64,000 nt of DNA, taken from the NCBI RefSeq assembly GCF_001421665.1, contig NZ_LMKV01000012.1, forward strand, positions 712,477 through 776,476, read 5' to 3'. Source of the stretch: Sphingobium sp. Leaf26. Its GTDB lineage: Bacteria; Pseudomonadota; Alphaproteobacteria; Sphingomonadales; Sphingomonadaceae. Positions 1-8,303 of this stretch are shown here, in pieces (position 1 is the stretch's first letter; each line of letters starts with the position of its first letter). The position numbers and the translations under genes were made by a program. The notes under the pieces were generated by a model. That model searched no databases. It saw only the letters and a list, made by a program, of their open reading frames with translations, and was not told where the DNA came from.

Positions 1-782
1 GGCAGGATGCCTTGGCTGTCCGGTATAAATCGACGATCGACGGCGTCCATGCCACACAGGCCAGCCGCATGCATCTGGCCCGCCGCCCTGTCCATCTGTT
101 GTCCGGTCTTATCGAATGTGGTCTGTGCGGCGGTAAGATCGGAGTGGCCGTCAACGGTCGCTATGGCTGCCTCAACCATCATCGTCGCCATATCTGTGCC
201 AACAACCGGACCATCCTTCGCGGAAAGCTGGAACAGCGTGCGCTGTCGGGCCTTGCCGAACGACTGGTCTCACCGGACAAGGTGCAAGCCGCCGTCTCCG
301 CCTATGCCGAATATATCAACCGCAAGAACCGCGAACAGCGGACGCAGATGGACGCGGATGCCCGCGCGGTGGAGAAGATCGAACGCGCCGTTGGCGGGAT
401 CATGTCCGCCATCGAGGACGGGCTGTATCAACCTTCCATGAAGGCCCGCATGGACGAGCTTGAACGACAGAAGGCCGATATTGCTGCCCGCATGGCACAG
501 GCACCGCAAGCAATCCCCGACGTGCATCCCGGCATTGCTGAAATCTATAACCGGCAGATGGATCGATTCAGCCAAGCGCTCGAAGACCCGGAAACCCGGC
601 TCGACGCCTCGGAGGCCATCCGCTCACTAATCGACCGGATCGTCCTGCATCCGGGCGATAAGCGCGGAGAAATCCACGCCACGCTCCATGGCGCGCTCAT
701 GGGCATTCTCGACTTTGTGCAAGTCAACCCTCGACCTGTAGCCGCTGTTACGACAAAGGCGGCTTCGGGTTCGCGGGAATGA
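1..782 (+). CDS. Serine site-specific recombinase, C-terminal part (5' end outside window)
   Basis: The reading frame is open through the left window edge, so this is the tail of a longer protein; about 260 residues are visible. Early on it has the phrase RPVHLLSGLIECGLCGGK followed by further Cys and His residues, the zinc beta-ribbon typical of large serine recombinases of the resolvase/integrase type. A Lys/Arg/Glu-rich, probably coiled-coil stretch follows, and the end (SLIDRIVLHPG) is the usual recombinase tail. The catalytic N-terminal resolvase domain lies upstream. Such enzymes move integrative elements, phages or transposons, so this probably marks the edge of a mobile element. Whether the enzyme is intact cannot be judged here. 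Confidence 0.85.
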   Translation, partial: QDALAVRYKSTIDGVHATQASRMHLARRPVHLLSGLIECGLCGGKIGVAVNGRYGCLNHHRRHICANNRTILRGKLEQRALSGLAERLVSPDKVQAAVSAYAEYINRKNREQRTQMDADARAVEKIERAVGGIMSAIEDGLYQPSMKARMDELERQKADIAARMAQAPQAIPDVHPGIAEIYNRQMDRFSQALEDPETRLDASEAIRSLIDRIVLHPGDKRGEIHATLHGALMGILDFVQVNPRPVAAVTTKAASGSRE

Positions 783-881
783 CGAAAAGGGGTGGTTAGC
801 GGAATGGCGGCTTTTTGGTCGCGCTGGGCCGTTAGCTGCCGTTCCGCTTGCACTTGGTAGAGCCGAGATTAAACTTGCGCG

Positions 882-1316
882 ATGACGCTAAATTATCTGC
901 ATCTATCGCTCGACCATCCCCTGCCCAGTGCAGAGGTTCGGCCTTACCGAGCTGTTTTGATTTCCGAACAGTCTGTGAGCGAAGTGTGGCGGAATGAAGT
1001 GGCCTCTTGGCTCTTGGAGAGCGGATGCCTCTACTTTATTGCTTGGGGTATCGACTGCGAGGCTTGGCACGACACAGTAGATTGGGCCAACTTGAAAGCC
1101 TTTGATTTCGGGGAAATTCCGGACGACAGGTTTGTGATGACGACATGGCATGACAAAGAGCCGCTATCAGAGGCTCTTTGGTTCGCTGGTAATTGTGCGT
1201 CGCACCCTGACATCGAACTTTTGGACACGGTGATCGTGCATGTGGCGCGCGAAGAGCGACGAGTCGCCACATTAGAGCTTTATGATGAGAGCCAAACAAT
1301 GGTCGACGAGACCTGA
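882..1316 (+). CDS. DUF7684 family protein, function unknown
   Basis: A 144-residue soluble protein without signal peptide or membrane segment. Its core runs from SVSEVWRNEVASWLLESGC through an EIPDDRFVMTTWHDKEPLSE stretch to SHPDIELLDTVIVHV. I recognise this as the DUF7684 family, small proteins scattered in bacteria and often in accessory regions; no activity is known to me. It starts about 100 bp after the recombinase stop. Its codons use more A/T in the third position than the housekeeping genes to the right, which fits an acquired region. Family membership is from memory of the conserved core. Confidence 0.7.
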   Translation: MTLNYLHLSLDHPLPSAEVRPYRAVLISEQSVSEVWRNEVASWLLESGCLYFIAWGIDCEAWHDTVDWANLKAFDFGEIPDDRFVMTTWHDKEPLSEALWFAGNCASHPDIELLDTVIVHVAREERRVATLELYDESQTMVDET

Positions 1317-1782
1317 TCCTGCGTCCGATTTGGGGAGCCGCAGGACGACATGACAACGGCGAAAATTGGTCGGGAGGAGGCGCAACGCGAACGGTAGCTA
1401 TCTGCGGACCATGCTCCGAAGCACACGTTCGCTTATCGATCATCAGCCAAGCCTGATGAAAAGACAGCGGAGGATGGTCGGCCTGTGAGCAGGCCCGCTG
1501 GATACTGGCGGCACCCTGTTTGATCCGCATACCCAGCGCCACTCCTGGTCCGCTCCCTTGTGCCTGACATGGCTATATAAGCAATTGGGAAACCAATGTG
1601 ATTCGTGATTCCGGCATGACCGAACCATGGCCCTCTGCGGGGGCCATCGGCTCATCTGATTTTCGATGGGTATCTGAAAATCGACACGGAATTATTCTGG
1701 ATTGGATCCCGGCCCGGCACATTTTACCGGCGCTGGACCTTCCTTCTCGACTTGCCGCGCATCCGCCGTCTAAGAAGGCGGC
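1317..1782. other. Intergenic region of about 465 bp, no gene supported
   Basis: No open frame here has convincing codon usage, a ribosome binding site or a recognisable protein. It separates the recombinase/DUF7684 part from the housekeeping genes. I found no clear tRNA end or direct repeat that would define an attachment site. Confidence 0.5.
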
Positions 1783-2457
1783 ATGATGAAGCTGTTCATT
1801 GGCAACAAGGCCTATTCGAGCTGGTCGCTGCGCGGCTGGCTGGCGTGCAAGCTGTCCGCCCTGCCGTTCGACGAGGTGGTCGTCCCCCTCTATGACGAAG
1901 CGTGGGAAAAGCGGCGCGAAGGCGACGAATTCGCCCCCTCCTCCGGCAAGGTGCCGATCCTGTGGGATGGCGACGATGTCGTCGTGTGGGACAGCCTGGC
2001 CATCGTCGAATATCTGAATGAAAAGACGGGGGGCGACCTGTTCTGGCCGACCGATCCCGCCGCGCGCGCCATGGCCCGCTCCATGGCCGCCGAAATGCAC
2101 AGTAGCTTCGCTGCGCTGCGCCGCGAGCACAGCATGAACATCCGGCAAATCTACCCTGCCGTGCCGCCATCCGAGCCTGTGGCGCAGGATATCGCCCGCA
2201 TCATGCAGCTTTGGGCGCAGGCCCGCGCCCGCCATGGTGGCGAGGGCGACTTCCTATTCGGCCAGTTCGGCGCCGTGGATGTGATGTTTGCCCCGGTCGT
2301 CACCCGGCTCATCACCTATCAACTGCCCGTCGCCCGCTTTGCCGAAGCCTATATGCGCGCCGTCATCGCCCACCCCTGGATGCAGGAGTGGATCGGCGGC
2401 GCTCAGGCGGAAGACTGGGTGATCGACCGGTTCGAAATTCCGCCGCAGACGGTGTGA
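1783..2457 (+). CDS. Glutathione S-transferase family protein
   Basis: A 224-residue cytoplasmic protein with the two-domain GST layout. Residues 1-80 form the thioredoxin-like domain, with the N-terminal strand KLFIGNKAYSSWSLRGWLA carrying the Ser-rich catalytic region and a later VPILWDGDDVVVWDSLAIVEYL segment (cis-Pro and the glutathione-binding D-S pair). Residues 90-220 form the helical domain. Length is normal. A second ATG follows directly after the first, so the true start may be one codon later. It probably conjugates glutathione to electrophiles; the substrate cannot be predicted. The next gene starts 4 bp after its stop, so the two may be cotranscribed. Confidence 0.85.
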   Translation: MMKLFIGNKAYSSWSLRGWLACKLSALPFDEVVVPLYDEAWEKRREGDEFAPSSGKVPILWDGDDVVVWDSLAIVEYLNEKTGGDLFWPTDPAARAMARSMAAEMHSSFAALRREHSMNIRQIYPAVPPSEPVAQDIARIMQLWAQARARHGGEGDFLFGQFGAVDVMFAPVVTRLITYQLPVARFAEAYMRAVIAHPWMQEWIGGAQAEDWVIDRFEIPPQTV

Positions 2458-2461
2458 GGCC

Positions 2462-3115
2462 ATGAGCGACACGCCCGAAACCCCGAAAGAAACACGCGCG
2501 GCCGAAGCCGCCGCGATTCGCCGCCGGTGGATTACGCTGGGCGAAGTGCTGGCGGTGCTGGCCGTATCCATTTCCGCCCTCACCCTGTACCTCAACTGGG
2601 CCGACAAGAAGGATGAGCGCGCGGACAAGGCGGCGGAACGGGCCGCCGAAAGCCGCAAGGCCAACAGCCGTGCCGCCGCGCTGGTGCTGAACGCCGATTC
2701 GGTGAAGGACGACCGGATCGCGCTCAGGCCCACCGACCCCGACCAGGTGATCCAGAGCCAGACCATCCTGTTCCCCCGCGCGCTCGGTATCGCGCCGGTC
2801 GACACCACCGGCGATCCCCGGATCGAGGCCGGCTGGTTCGACGGTGCGCTCAAGAAGGCGCGGGCCAAGGCGAAGCTGCCCGATGACAGCGTGGGCGACG
2901 AACGGCTGCCGGTCGTCATCACCACCCGGTTCGTGGTGGCCGGCGACGCGCATGATAATGTCGCCCTCTACGATATCGGCTATGGCATAGCGGGCCGCTG
3001 GATCGCGGGGCACAGCCTGGCGCTGCGCGGCATATCGCGGGTCGAATCGGTTCAGGTCAGCAGCGCGCAGGCGAGGGTGGACGCCCGCTGGGCGCGCCTC
3101 ACACAGGCCCGGTGA
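2462..3115 (+). CDS. Hypothetical protein with one N-terminal membrane segment
   Basis: A 217-residue protein I do not recognise. A charged N-terminus rich in Glu, Ala and Arg (1-24) leads into one hydrophobic helix (about 26-46, LGEVLAVLAVSISALTLYL). A highly charged, probably coiled-coil segment follows (50-70, DKKDERADKAAERAAES), then a mixed soluble domain. This suggests a single-pass inner-membrane anchor. It starts 4 bp after the GST stop. A short inverted repeat (3111-3118 with 3122-3129) overlaps its stop codon but has no T-run. No function is proposed. Confidence 0.65.
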   Translation: MSDTPETPKETRAAEAAAIRRRWITLGEVLAVLAVSISALTLYLNWADKKDERADKAAERAAESRKANSRAAALVLNADSVKDDRIALRPTDPDQVIQSQTILFPRALGIAPVDTTGDPRIEAGWFDGALKKARAKAKLPDDSVGDERLPVVITTRFVVAGDAHDNVALYDIGYGIAGRWIAGHSLALRGISRVESVQVSSAQARVDARWARLTQAR

Positions 3116-3239
3116 AGCCCTGCTTCACCCCCTGAAACAGGAAAACCGCTTGTCTTGCGGCGGCGAAACGGGTGGAAGACCCGCGCAGGGTAGCAGGCCA
3201 TGATAATAGGGCCATGATAATCAGGACAGGGCGGGCGCG

Positions 3240-4085
3240 ATGAGCGTGATGGGATCTATCGACCTCTTCCATGCCATGGCCGGCCTCCTGGTCGGCGTGC
3301 TGGTGGGGGTGACCGGCGTTGGCGGCGGATCGCTGATGACGCCGCTGCTGGTGCTGATGTTCGGCGTCAGCGCCAAGACAGCCGTGGGCACCGACCTGCT
3401 CTTTGCCGCCCTGACCAAGATTGTCGGGTCCGCCGTCCATGGCAAGCGCGATACGATCGAATGGCCGATCGTCCGGCGCATGGCCGCGGGCAGCGTGCCG
3501 GCTGCGCTCGTCACCCTGCTGGTGCTGGGCTGGATCGGCGACGTCGGCAAGTCGACCGAACATATCATCCTGCTCTCGCTCGCCTCGCTGCTGGCGCTGA
3601 CATCGGTCGCGGTGATCGGTCGCAAATGGCTGTTCCGCCACCGTGGCGACCTGGGCGCTGCCCATTCGGCCGGCGCCACCTTCTATGGCACGACGATACT
3701 CGGCGCGCTGATCGGCGTGGCCGTGTCGCTCTCCTCCGTCGGCGCCGGCGCGATCGGCGTGACGGTGCTGCTGGTGCTCTATCCGCGCCTGCCGGTCGCC
3801 CGCATCGTCGGCTCCGACATCGCCCATGCCGTGCCGCTGGCGCTGATCGCCGGCACCGGCCACTGGCTGATGGGCGACGTCAACGGCGTGCTGCTGGTGA
3901 ACCTGCTGATCGGCTCCATTCCCGGCGTGATCGTGGGCAGCTATCTGTCGTCCCACGCGCCCGACAAGGTGCTGCAACCGCTGCTGGCCGCAGTGCTGGC
4001 GGTGTCCTCCTGGCAATTGTTCGTGAAGGCGCGCACGCCCGACCCGGTCAAGGTCGAAGCCCCGGCACCGACCCGGCCGCGCTGA
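3240..4085 (+). CDS. Sulfite exporter TauE/SafE family membrane protein
   Basis: A 281-residue polytopic protein with about eight hydrophobic segments. The first half carries the family signature GLLVGVLVGVTGVGGGSLMT followed by PLLVLMFGVSAKTAVGTDLL, and the second half has a related repeat (SLSSVGAGAIGVTVLLVLYP). This is the TauE/SafE (DUF81) fold, implicated in moving sulfur-containing or other organic anions across the inner membrane. Length is typical. The start gives a signal-less N-terminal helix as usual. The gene is monocistronic and ends 35 bp before a bidirectional terminator. The substrate is unknown. Confidence 0.85.
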   Translation: MSVMGSIDLFHAMAGLLVGVLVGVTGVGGGSLMTPLLVLMFGVSAKTAVGTDLLFAALTKIVGSAVHGKRDTIEWPIVRRMAAGSVPAALVTLLVLGWIGDVGKSTEHIILLSLASLLALTSVAVIGRKWLFRHRGDLGAAHSAGATFYGTTILGALIGVAVSLSSVGAGAIGVTVLLVLYPRLPVARIVGSDIAHAVPLALIAGTGHWLMGDVNGVLLVNLLIGSIPGVIVGSYLSSHAPDKVLQPLLAAVLAVSSWQLFVKARTPDPVKVEAPAPTRPR

Positions 4086-4117
4086 TATTTCCCGTGATTG
4101 CGAGCGGGCTATCCCAA

Positions 4118-4159
4118 CAAAAAGCCCGGCCACTCCATAGGGAGCGCCGGGCATTTTTC
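4118..4159. terminator. Bidirectional Rho-independent terminator between TauE gene and ndk
   Basis: A 7-bp GC stem (GCCCGGC 4124-4130 with GCCGGGC 4146-4152) has an inner CTCC/GGAG extension. It is flanked by an A-run on the left and a T-run on the right (4154-4158), so it can end transcription from both converging genes. Confidence 0.8.
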
Positions 4160-4181
4160 GTCCGTCGAAACGGATCGGTGA

Positions 4182-4604
4182 TTAGCCGACGATTTCTTCG
4201 GGCTTGAAGAAATAGGCGATTTCGATCGCGGCATTGTCTTCGCTGTCCGAACCATGGACCGAATTGGCTTCGATCGATTCGGCCAGTTCCTTGCGGATGG
4301 TGCCGGCATCGGCGTTGGCGGGGTTGGTGGCGCCCATGACGTCGCGGTTGCGCTTCACGGCGTCTTCACCTTCCAGAACCTGGACGACGACCGGGCCGGA
4401 AATCATGAAGGCGACCAGATCGGCGAAGAAGGGGCGCTCCTTGTGCACGGCGTAGAAGCCTTCGGCCTGTTCGCGGCTCATGCGGATGCGCTTGGAAGCG
4501 ACGATGCGCAGACCGGCTTCCTCCAGCATCTTGGCGACCGCGCCGGTCAGGTTGCGACGGGTCGCGTCGGGCTTGATGATCGAGAAAGTGCGCGTGACGG
4601 CCAT
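4182..4604 (-). CDS. ndk: Nucleoside diphosphate kinase
   Basis: A 140-residue protein of the usual Ndk length. It transfers the gamma phosphate of ATP to nucleoside diphosphates through a phosphohistidine, keeping NTP and dNTP pools balanced. The N-terminus [13 protein letters not shown] carries the Lys of the active site, and the hallmark NSVHGSD places the catalytic His at residue 117. An in-frame ATG lies three codons upstream, but the start at 4604 gives the standard MAVTRTFS N-terminus. It is transcribed toward the shared terminator. The protein is cytoplasmic and housekeeping. Confidence 0.97.
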   Translation of the reverse strand: MAVTRTFSIIKPDATRRNLTGAVAKMLEEAGLRIVASKRIRMSREQAEGFYAVHKERPFFADLVAFMISGPVVVQVLEGEDAVKRNRDVMGATNPANADAGTIRKELAESIEANSVHGSDSEDNAAIEIAYFFKPEEIVG

Positions 4605-5035
4605 GGGCCTCAATACTCCGGATGGTTGGAAATAAAGTTGCGCGGCCTTTAGACGCGAGCGCGCCGGCCCGCAAGGGGCTTAACCTAGAGGAGTGAATGC
4701 TGACGGGCGGGCGGGTCAAGCCGGCAGGTAGCGGACGGCGAAAACGGGTGGGGAGCGGACTGTCTGCTCGCAGAAGACTATGACTTGATAGCTGTCATTC
4801 AATGGGCGACGGAAAACCCAGGTTGAGAGGTTTTCGGGCACTTTCCCAATCCGTTGGTGTTTTTCGGCTATGGCAACGATGCCATGGCAACAGCCTGCCA
4901 ACCTCTCGAAGGTTGATCATCATGTGGCTTCCGACAGGAAAAAGCGGTCGGTCGCCCATCGACCATTTGTTGCCATTCAGCCGCTGATTTATGCTCGCCA
5001 TTTGCGGATAGGCCGGTTTCGGATATCATGAACGC
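4605..5035. other. Intergenic region of about 430 bp upstream of ndk
   Basis: It should hold the ndk promoter on the minus strand, but no strong -35/-10 pair stands out. The short open frames here lack ribosome binding sites and good codon usage. No RNA gene is recognisable. Confidence 0.45.
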
Positions 5036-5275
5036 ATGAAAATTTGGCTGCGAACATTGGTGATATTAGGTTCAGTGGGATGGATCATACCCCTGTGCAT
5101 AGCCTTTGCAATTGGCCGCAGCTTTGCTTGGCTAACTTTCAGAATTGCAGTGGGCGAACATGTAATGGTATCCTGGCATCCCTTTGAAGCCATAGCCGCA
5201 CTGTTCTACGGCGCAATGATTTGGCTCGCAATTGCAATCATTTGCTGGACATTTTATCTCACCAAGAAGGTGTGA
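5036..5275 (+). CDS. Small two-helix membrane protein, unknown
   Basis: A 79-residue protein with two hydrophobic segments (about 5-27, LRTLVILGSVGWIIPLCIAF; and 50-73, EAIAALFYGAMIWLAIAIIC), joined by a short polar loop and ending in a basic tail (TKKV). I do not recognise a family. The codon pattern and hydrophobic layout argue for a real gene, but there is no clear Shine-Dalgarno sequence and its base composition is more AT-rich than the neighbours. It may be a recently acquired small gene. Confidence 0.45.
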   Translation: MKIWLRTLVILGSVGWIIPLCIAFAIGRSFAWLTFRIAVGEHVMVSWHPFEAIAALFYGAMIWLAIAIICWTFYLTKKV

Positions 5276-5610
5276 TGCTGCCCGAACACCGCCGCATCCC
5301 GGCGCACAAAACGTCGGCTATCACGGGCCGTTGTTCGGAAAGCCGCCAGTCCGCTCCCCGCCCATCCAAGCCATCGGCGAAGGACGCACGACAATCAGGT
5401 GTTTTCCGTCGTCGTCGGCTTTCAAGCATCGGAGGAAGCTACACGATCGGCAATGTCTGGTAATCAGCGGCGGGTTCGATTTAGCAGCCGGTCGAACAGG
5501 TTTCTTGTGTCCGGGCGGTGTGTGCGGAGAAGCGGGGCCCTGGATCAAGCCTGCCCTGAGCCTGCCGAAGGGGCCGGGGTGACGATGTGTTTGGCCATCT
5601 ACTTCTCTTC
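5276..5610. other. Intergenic region with a sphingomonad-type repeat remnant
   Basis: About 335 bp without a supported gene. At 5550-5572 it contains CTGCCCTGAGCCTGCCGAAG, a relative of the palindromic-repeat arm seen intact at 18063-18123, but here without a matching second arm. The histidine kinase gene ends at the right border. Confidence 0.5.
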
Positions 5611-6975
5611 TCACGCCGCCGGCAGTCTCAACCGCACCAGCAGCCCGCCCAGATCCTCGCTTTCCTCCAGCGTCACCGATCCGCCGTAGATTTCGGCGAC
5701 GTCGCGGACGATGGCGAGGCCGAGGCCGGTGCCGGGCTTGCCGCTGTCCAAACGCACACCACGGTCGAAGATGCGGACGCGGTCGGCTTCCGGTATGCCC
5801 ATGCCGTCATCCTCGACCTGAATTTCCACCATGCCGCCGCTGCGGGCGACGACCGTGGCGAAGACGCTGCCGCCGCCATATTTGGCGGCGTTTTCGATGA
5901 GGTTGCCGAGCATTTCGTCGAGATCCTGCCGCTCCACGCGGACGGCGGCGTCCTTGTCGCCGTCCATGTCGACGCGGGCTTCGGGATAGAGGCGCTGGAC
6001 GGCGCGCTCGACGGCGGTGAGGCTGGCCCAGACTTCCGCGCGGCTCTGGGCGGCGCCGCGACGGCCGACGGCGCGGGCACGGGCGAGGTGATGGTCGACC
6101 TGCCGCCGCATCGTCGTCGCTTCGCGGATGACCGCATCGCCAAGGTCGGGCGCCTGCGCAGTGGCGGCGTTCATGATGACGGTCAGCGGAGTCTTGAGCG
6201 CATGGGCGAGATTGCCGGCATGGGTGCGCGCTTCTTCCGCCTGCCGCTCATTATGGGCGAGCAGGGCATTGAGTTCCTCGACCATGGGGAGGACTTCGGC
6301 GGGCATGGGTTCGGTGACGCGGCTTTTCTGGCCGTCGCGCATCTTGATGATCTCCATCCGCACCTTGCGCAGCGGGCGCAGGCCATAGATGGTCTGGAGC
6401 GTGGCCAGCATGAACAGGCCGACTGCCAGCAGCGCAAAGCTGTTGAACAGGGTGGTGCGCAGCGTCCGTATCTGGCCGTCCAGCCCTTCGCGCGCCTGCG
6501 CCACCATGAACAGCCAGCGGGTGTTGGAGCCGGGCAGGACGACGGTGCGTTCCATGATGCGCAGATCCTCACCGGGGAACTGCTTGCTGTTGTAGGTGTG
6601 GAGGTGGCGGTCATTATGCTGGGCCGGCACCTTGAGCGCGCGGTCCCAGAGCGAGCGGGAGCGCCAGTCTTCATGGCCCTTCGCGCTGACCTGGTAATAA
6701 AGGCCGCTGCTGGGTTCCAGGAAGCGCTGGTCGGCCAGTTCGCGGTTGAACAGGACTTCGCCATCGGGCCCGATTTCCGACGCCGCGATCATCGCGGTCA
6801 GCACATAATTCATGCCGTCGTCGAAATTGCGGGTGATCGCGTCGGCCAGAACCCTGTCCAGCGCCACGCCGCCGCCGATCAGCAGCACGCTGATCCACAG
6901 CGCGGCGATGCCGATCATGCGCCGGCTGATGGAGCCGGTGGAGCGGACGGGGGGAGGGCTTACTGCGTCAGTCAC
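5611..6975 (-). CDS. Two-component sensor histidine kinase (PhoQ/OmpR-partner type)
   Basis: A 454-residue inner-membrane kinase. TM1 is at about 20-40 and TM2 at about 178-197, enclosing a roughly 135-residue periplasmic sensor domain. A HAMP-like linker follows. The H-box NLAHALKTPLTVI has the phosphoacceptor His at 258. Next come the N-box LGNLIENAAKYGG, the G1 box VEDDGMGIP and the G2 box GTGLGLAIV. It should phosphorylate the OmpR-type regulator encoded 190 bp upstream on the same strand; a palindrome cluster lies between them. The PepSY-like secreted protein next in line probably belongs to the same regulon or sensing circuit. The signal is unknown. Confidence 0.9.
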   Translation of the reverse strand: MTDAVSPPPVRSTGSISRRMIGIAALWISVLLIGGGVALDRVLADAITRNFDDGMNYVLTAMIAASEIGPDGEVLFNRELADQRFLEPSSGLYYQVSAKGHEDWRSRSLWDRALKVPAQHNDRHLHTYNSKQFPGEDLRIMERTVVLPGSNTRWLFMVAQAREGLDGQIRTLRTTLFNSFALLAVGLFMLATLQTIYGLRPLRKVRMEIIKMRDGQKSRVTEPMPAEVLPMVEELNALLAHNERQAEEARTHAGNLAHALKTPLTVIMNAATAQAPDLGDAVIREATTMRRQVDHHLARARAVGRRGAAQSRAEVWASLTAVERAVQRLYPEARVDMDGDKDAAVRVERQDLDEMLGNLIENAAKYGGGSVFATVVARSGGMVEIQVEDDGMGIPEADRVRIFDRGVRLDSGKPGTGLGLAIVRDVAEIYGGSVTLEESEDLGGLLVRLRLPAA

Positions 6976-7003
6976 AAAAAGGCCGTTCGCCCTGAATAGC
7001 CAC

Positions 7004-7134
7004 TGAGCGAAGTCGAAGTGGCATATCGAAGGGTTCGTGCGAGATGCTTCGATACCGTATCAGGTGAAACATCCCCCGGATGTTTCAGGATCGTCCGGGG
7101 GACGATCCGACCTGACACGCTTCGACTTCGCTCA
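7004..7134. repeat. Mosaic of nested palindromes between kinase and regulator genes
   Basis: The outer arms 7004-7018 and 7120-7134 are inverted copies of a TGAGCGAAGTCGAAG unit. Inside are two short perfect hairpins: 7065-7074 with 7078-7087, and 7088-7096 with 7100-7108. The TGAGCGAAGTCGAAG unit recurs in the 22217-22320 repeat. The structure could attenuate transcription between the regulator and kinase genes. Confidence 0.75.
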
Positions 7135-7165
7135 GCATCTTAACAGCACGAACGGTGCAAGGAAA

Positions 7166-7831
7166 TCAGCGCCCCGGCTCGTCCAGGCTGTAGCCCAGGC
7201 CACGGATGGTGGTGATGACGTCGGCGCCCAGTTTCTTGCGGATGCGGGTGACGAAGACTTCGATCGTGTTGGAGTCGCGGTCGAAATCCTGATCGTAAAT
7301 ATGTTCGATCAGTTCGGTGCGGCTGACCACCTTGCCCTTGTGATGGAGCAGGTAGGAGAGCAGCTTATATTCCTGCGCGGTCAGCTTTACCGGATCGCCG
7401 TTCAGCGTCACCTTCCCCGATCGGGTGTCGAGGCGGACGTCGCCGGCGGTGAGTTCGCTCGACGCATTGCCCGACGCGCGGCGGATGAGCGCGCGCAGGC
7501 GGGCGATCAATTCCTCGCTCTGGAAGGGTTTGGCGAGATAATCGTCGGCGCCCGCGTCGAGTCCGGCGACCTTGTCCGACCAACTGTCGCGCGCGGTGAG
7601 GACGAGGACGGGGAAGGTTTTTCCCTCCTTGCGCCAGCGGTCCAGCACAGTGAGGCCGTCGATGGTGGGGAGGCCCAAGTCGAGCACGACCGCGTCATAG
7701 CTTTCGGTCGTGCCCAGAAAATGGCCGTCTTCGCCATCGGTGGCGAGGTCCACGGCATAGCCTGCCCCTTCCAGCGTGTTCCTGAGCTGCTGGCCCAGAT
7801 TCGGTTCATCCTCGACGATCAGCAGGCGCAT
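7166..7831 (-). CDS. OmpR-family response regulator
   Basis: A 221-residue DNA-binding regulator. The receiver domain (1-115) begins MRLLIVEDEP with the acidic pocket, has the phosphoacceptor Asp51 in VVLDLGLP, and Lys in the FLAKPF-like motif (YLAKPF). The C-terminal winged-helix domain (about 125-220) shows the OmpR/PhoB pattern LTAQEYKLLSYLLHHKGKVV and ends with the recognition-helix region (FVTRIRKKLGADVITTIRGLGY). It is the cognate partner of the downstream kinase. Target genes are not evident, though the PepSY-protein gene just upstream on the same strand is a natural candidate. Confidence 0.93.
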   Translation of the reverse strand: MRLLIVEDEPNLGQQLRNTLEGAGYAVDLATDGEDGHFLGTTESYDAVVLDLGLPTIDGLTVLDRWRKEGKTFPVLVLTARDSWSDKVAGLDAGADDYLAKPFQSEELIARLRALIRRASGNASSELTAGDVRLDTRSGKVTLNGDPVKLTAQEYKLLSYLLHHKGKVVSRTELIEHIYDQDFDRDSNTIEVFVTRIRKKLGADVITTIRGLGYSLDEPGR

Positions 7832-7882
7832 GGGGCTTTTGTCCGTTTTCTGTTATGCGTGAATCTTAAAGCTGCGCGCCGG

Positions 7883-8212
7883 TCAGCGCGCCATGCCGAT
7901 GATATCGCCTGTCCGGCCGTCGGCATCAACCCAAACCACTTTGCCGTCCTTCACATATTTCAGGCGATAGCGATTGGTGGCCGGATTAAATTCGCTGCCG
8001 ACATAGGAAGCGCCGTCGACCGCCGCATCGACGCGGCGCTTGATGAGGGAGAAGGGCATGACCTGCCCGTCCAGCATCGCCCGGCGCGCGGCATCCTGTT
8101 CGTCGCGGCGATTGCCGGCGTCGGCGGGGATGGCCACCGCCAGAGCGAGGGCTGCCGTGAGCGCAGCGACCAGAGAGCGGGGCAGGCTGTTCCACTTCAT
8201 ATTCATGGACAT
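7883..8212 (-). CDS. PepSY-like secreted protein upstream of the two-component genes
   Basis: About 110 residues. A basic N-terminus and hydrophobic stretch (LPRSLVAALTAALALAVAI) followed by ADAG form a signal peptide. The mature part ends with a PepSY-like pattern (NRYRLKYVKDGKVVWVDADG followed by RTGDIIG). PepSY modules are small periplasmic or membrane domains, often next to PhoP/PhoQ-type systems. Several in-frame ATG codons (8212, 8206, 8200) are possible starts; I chose the first of the cluster. Family assignment is from the C-terminal pattern. Confidence 0.7.
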   Translation of the reverse strand: MSMNMKWNSLPRSLVAALTAALALAVAIPADAGNRRDEQDAARRAMLDGQVMPFSLIKRRVDAAVDGASYVGSEFNPATNRYRLKYVKDGKVVWVDADGRTGDIIGMAR

Positions 8213-8303
8213 GACATAGGTGAACGGCATTGAACAGGTGGTGAATGGCGCGAAGATGAACAGAAAAGGCGACGGTGCACAAGCGCCGCCGCCTTTCCAG
8301 ATA

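Noticed and set aside
5587-6999. Long plus-strand open frame opposite the histidine kinase gene
   Set aside because: It is rich in Ala, Asp, Gly, His and Arg with no recognisable domain, as expected for the antisense of GC-rich coding DNA; the kinase on the other strand has all motifs.
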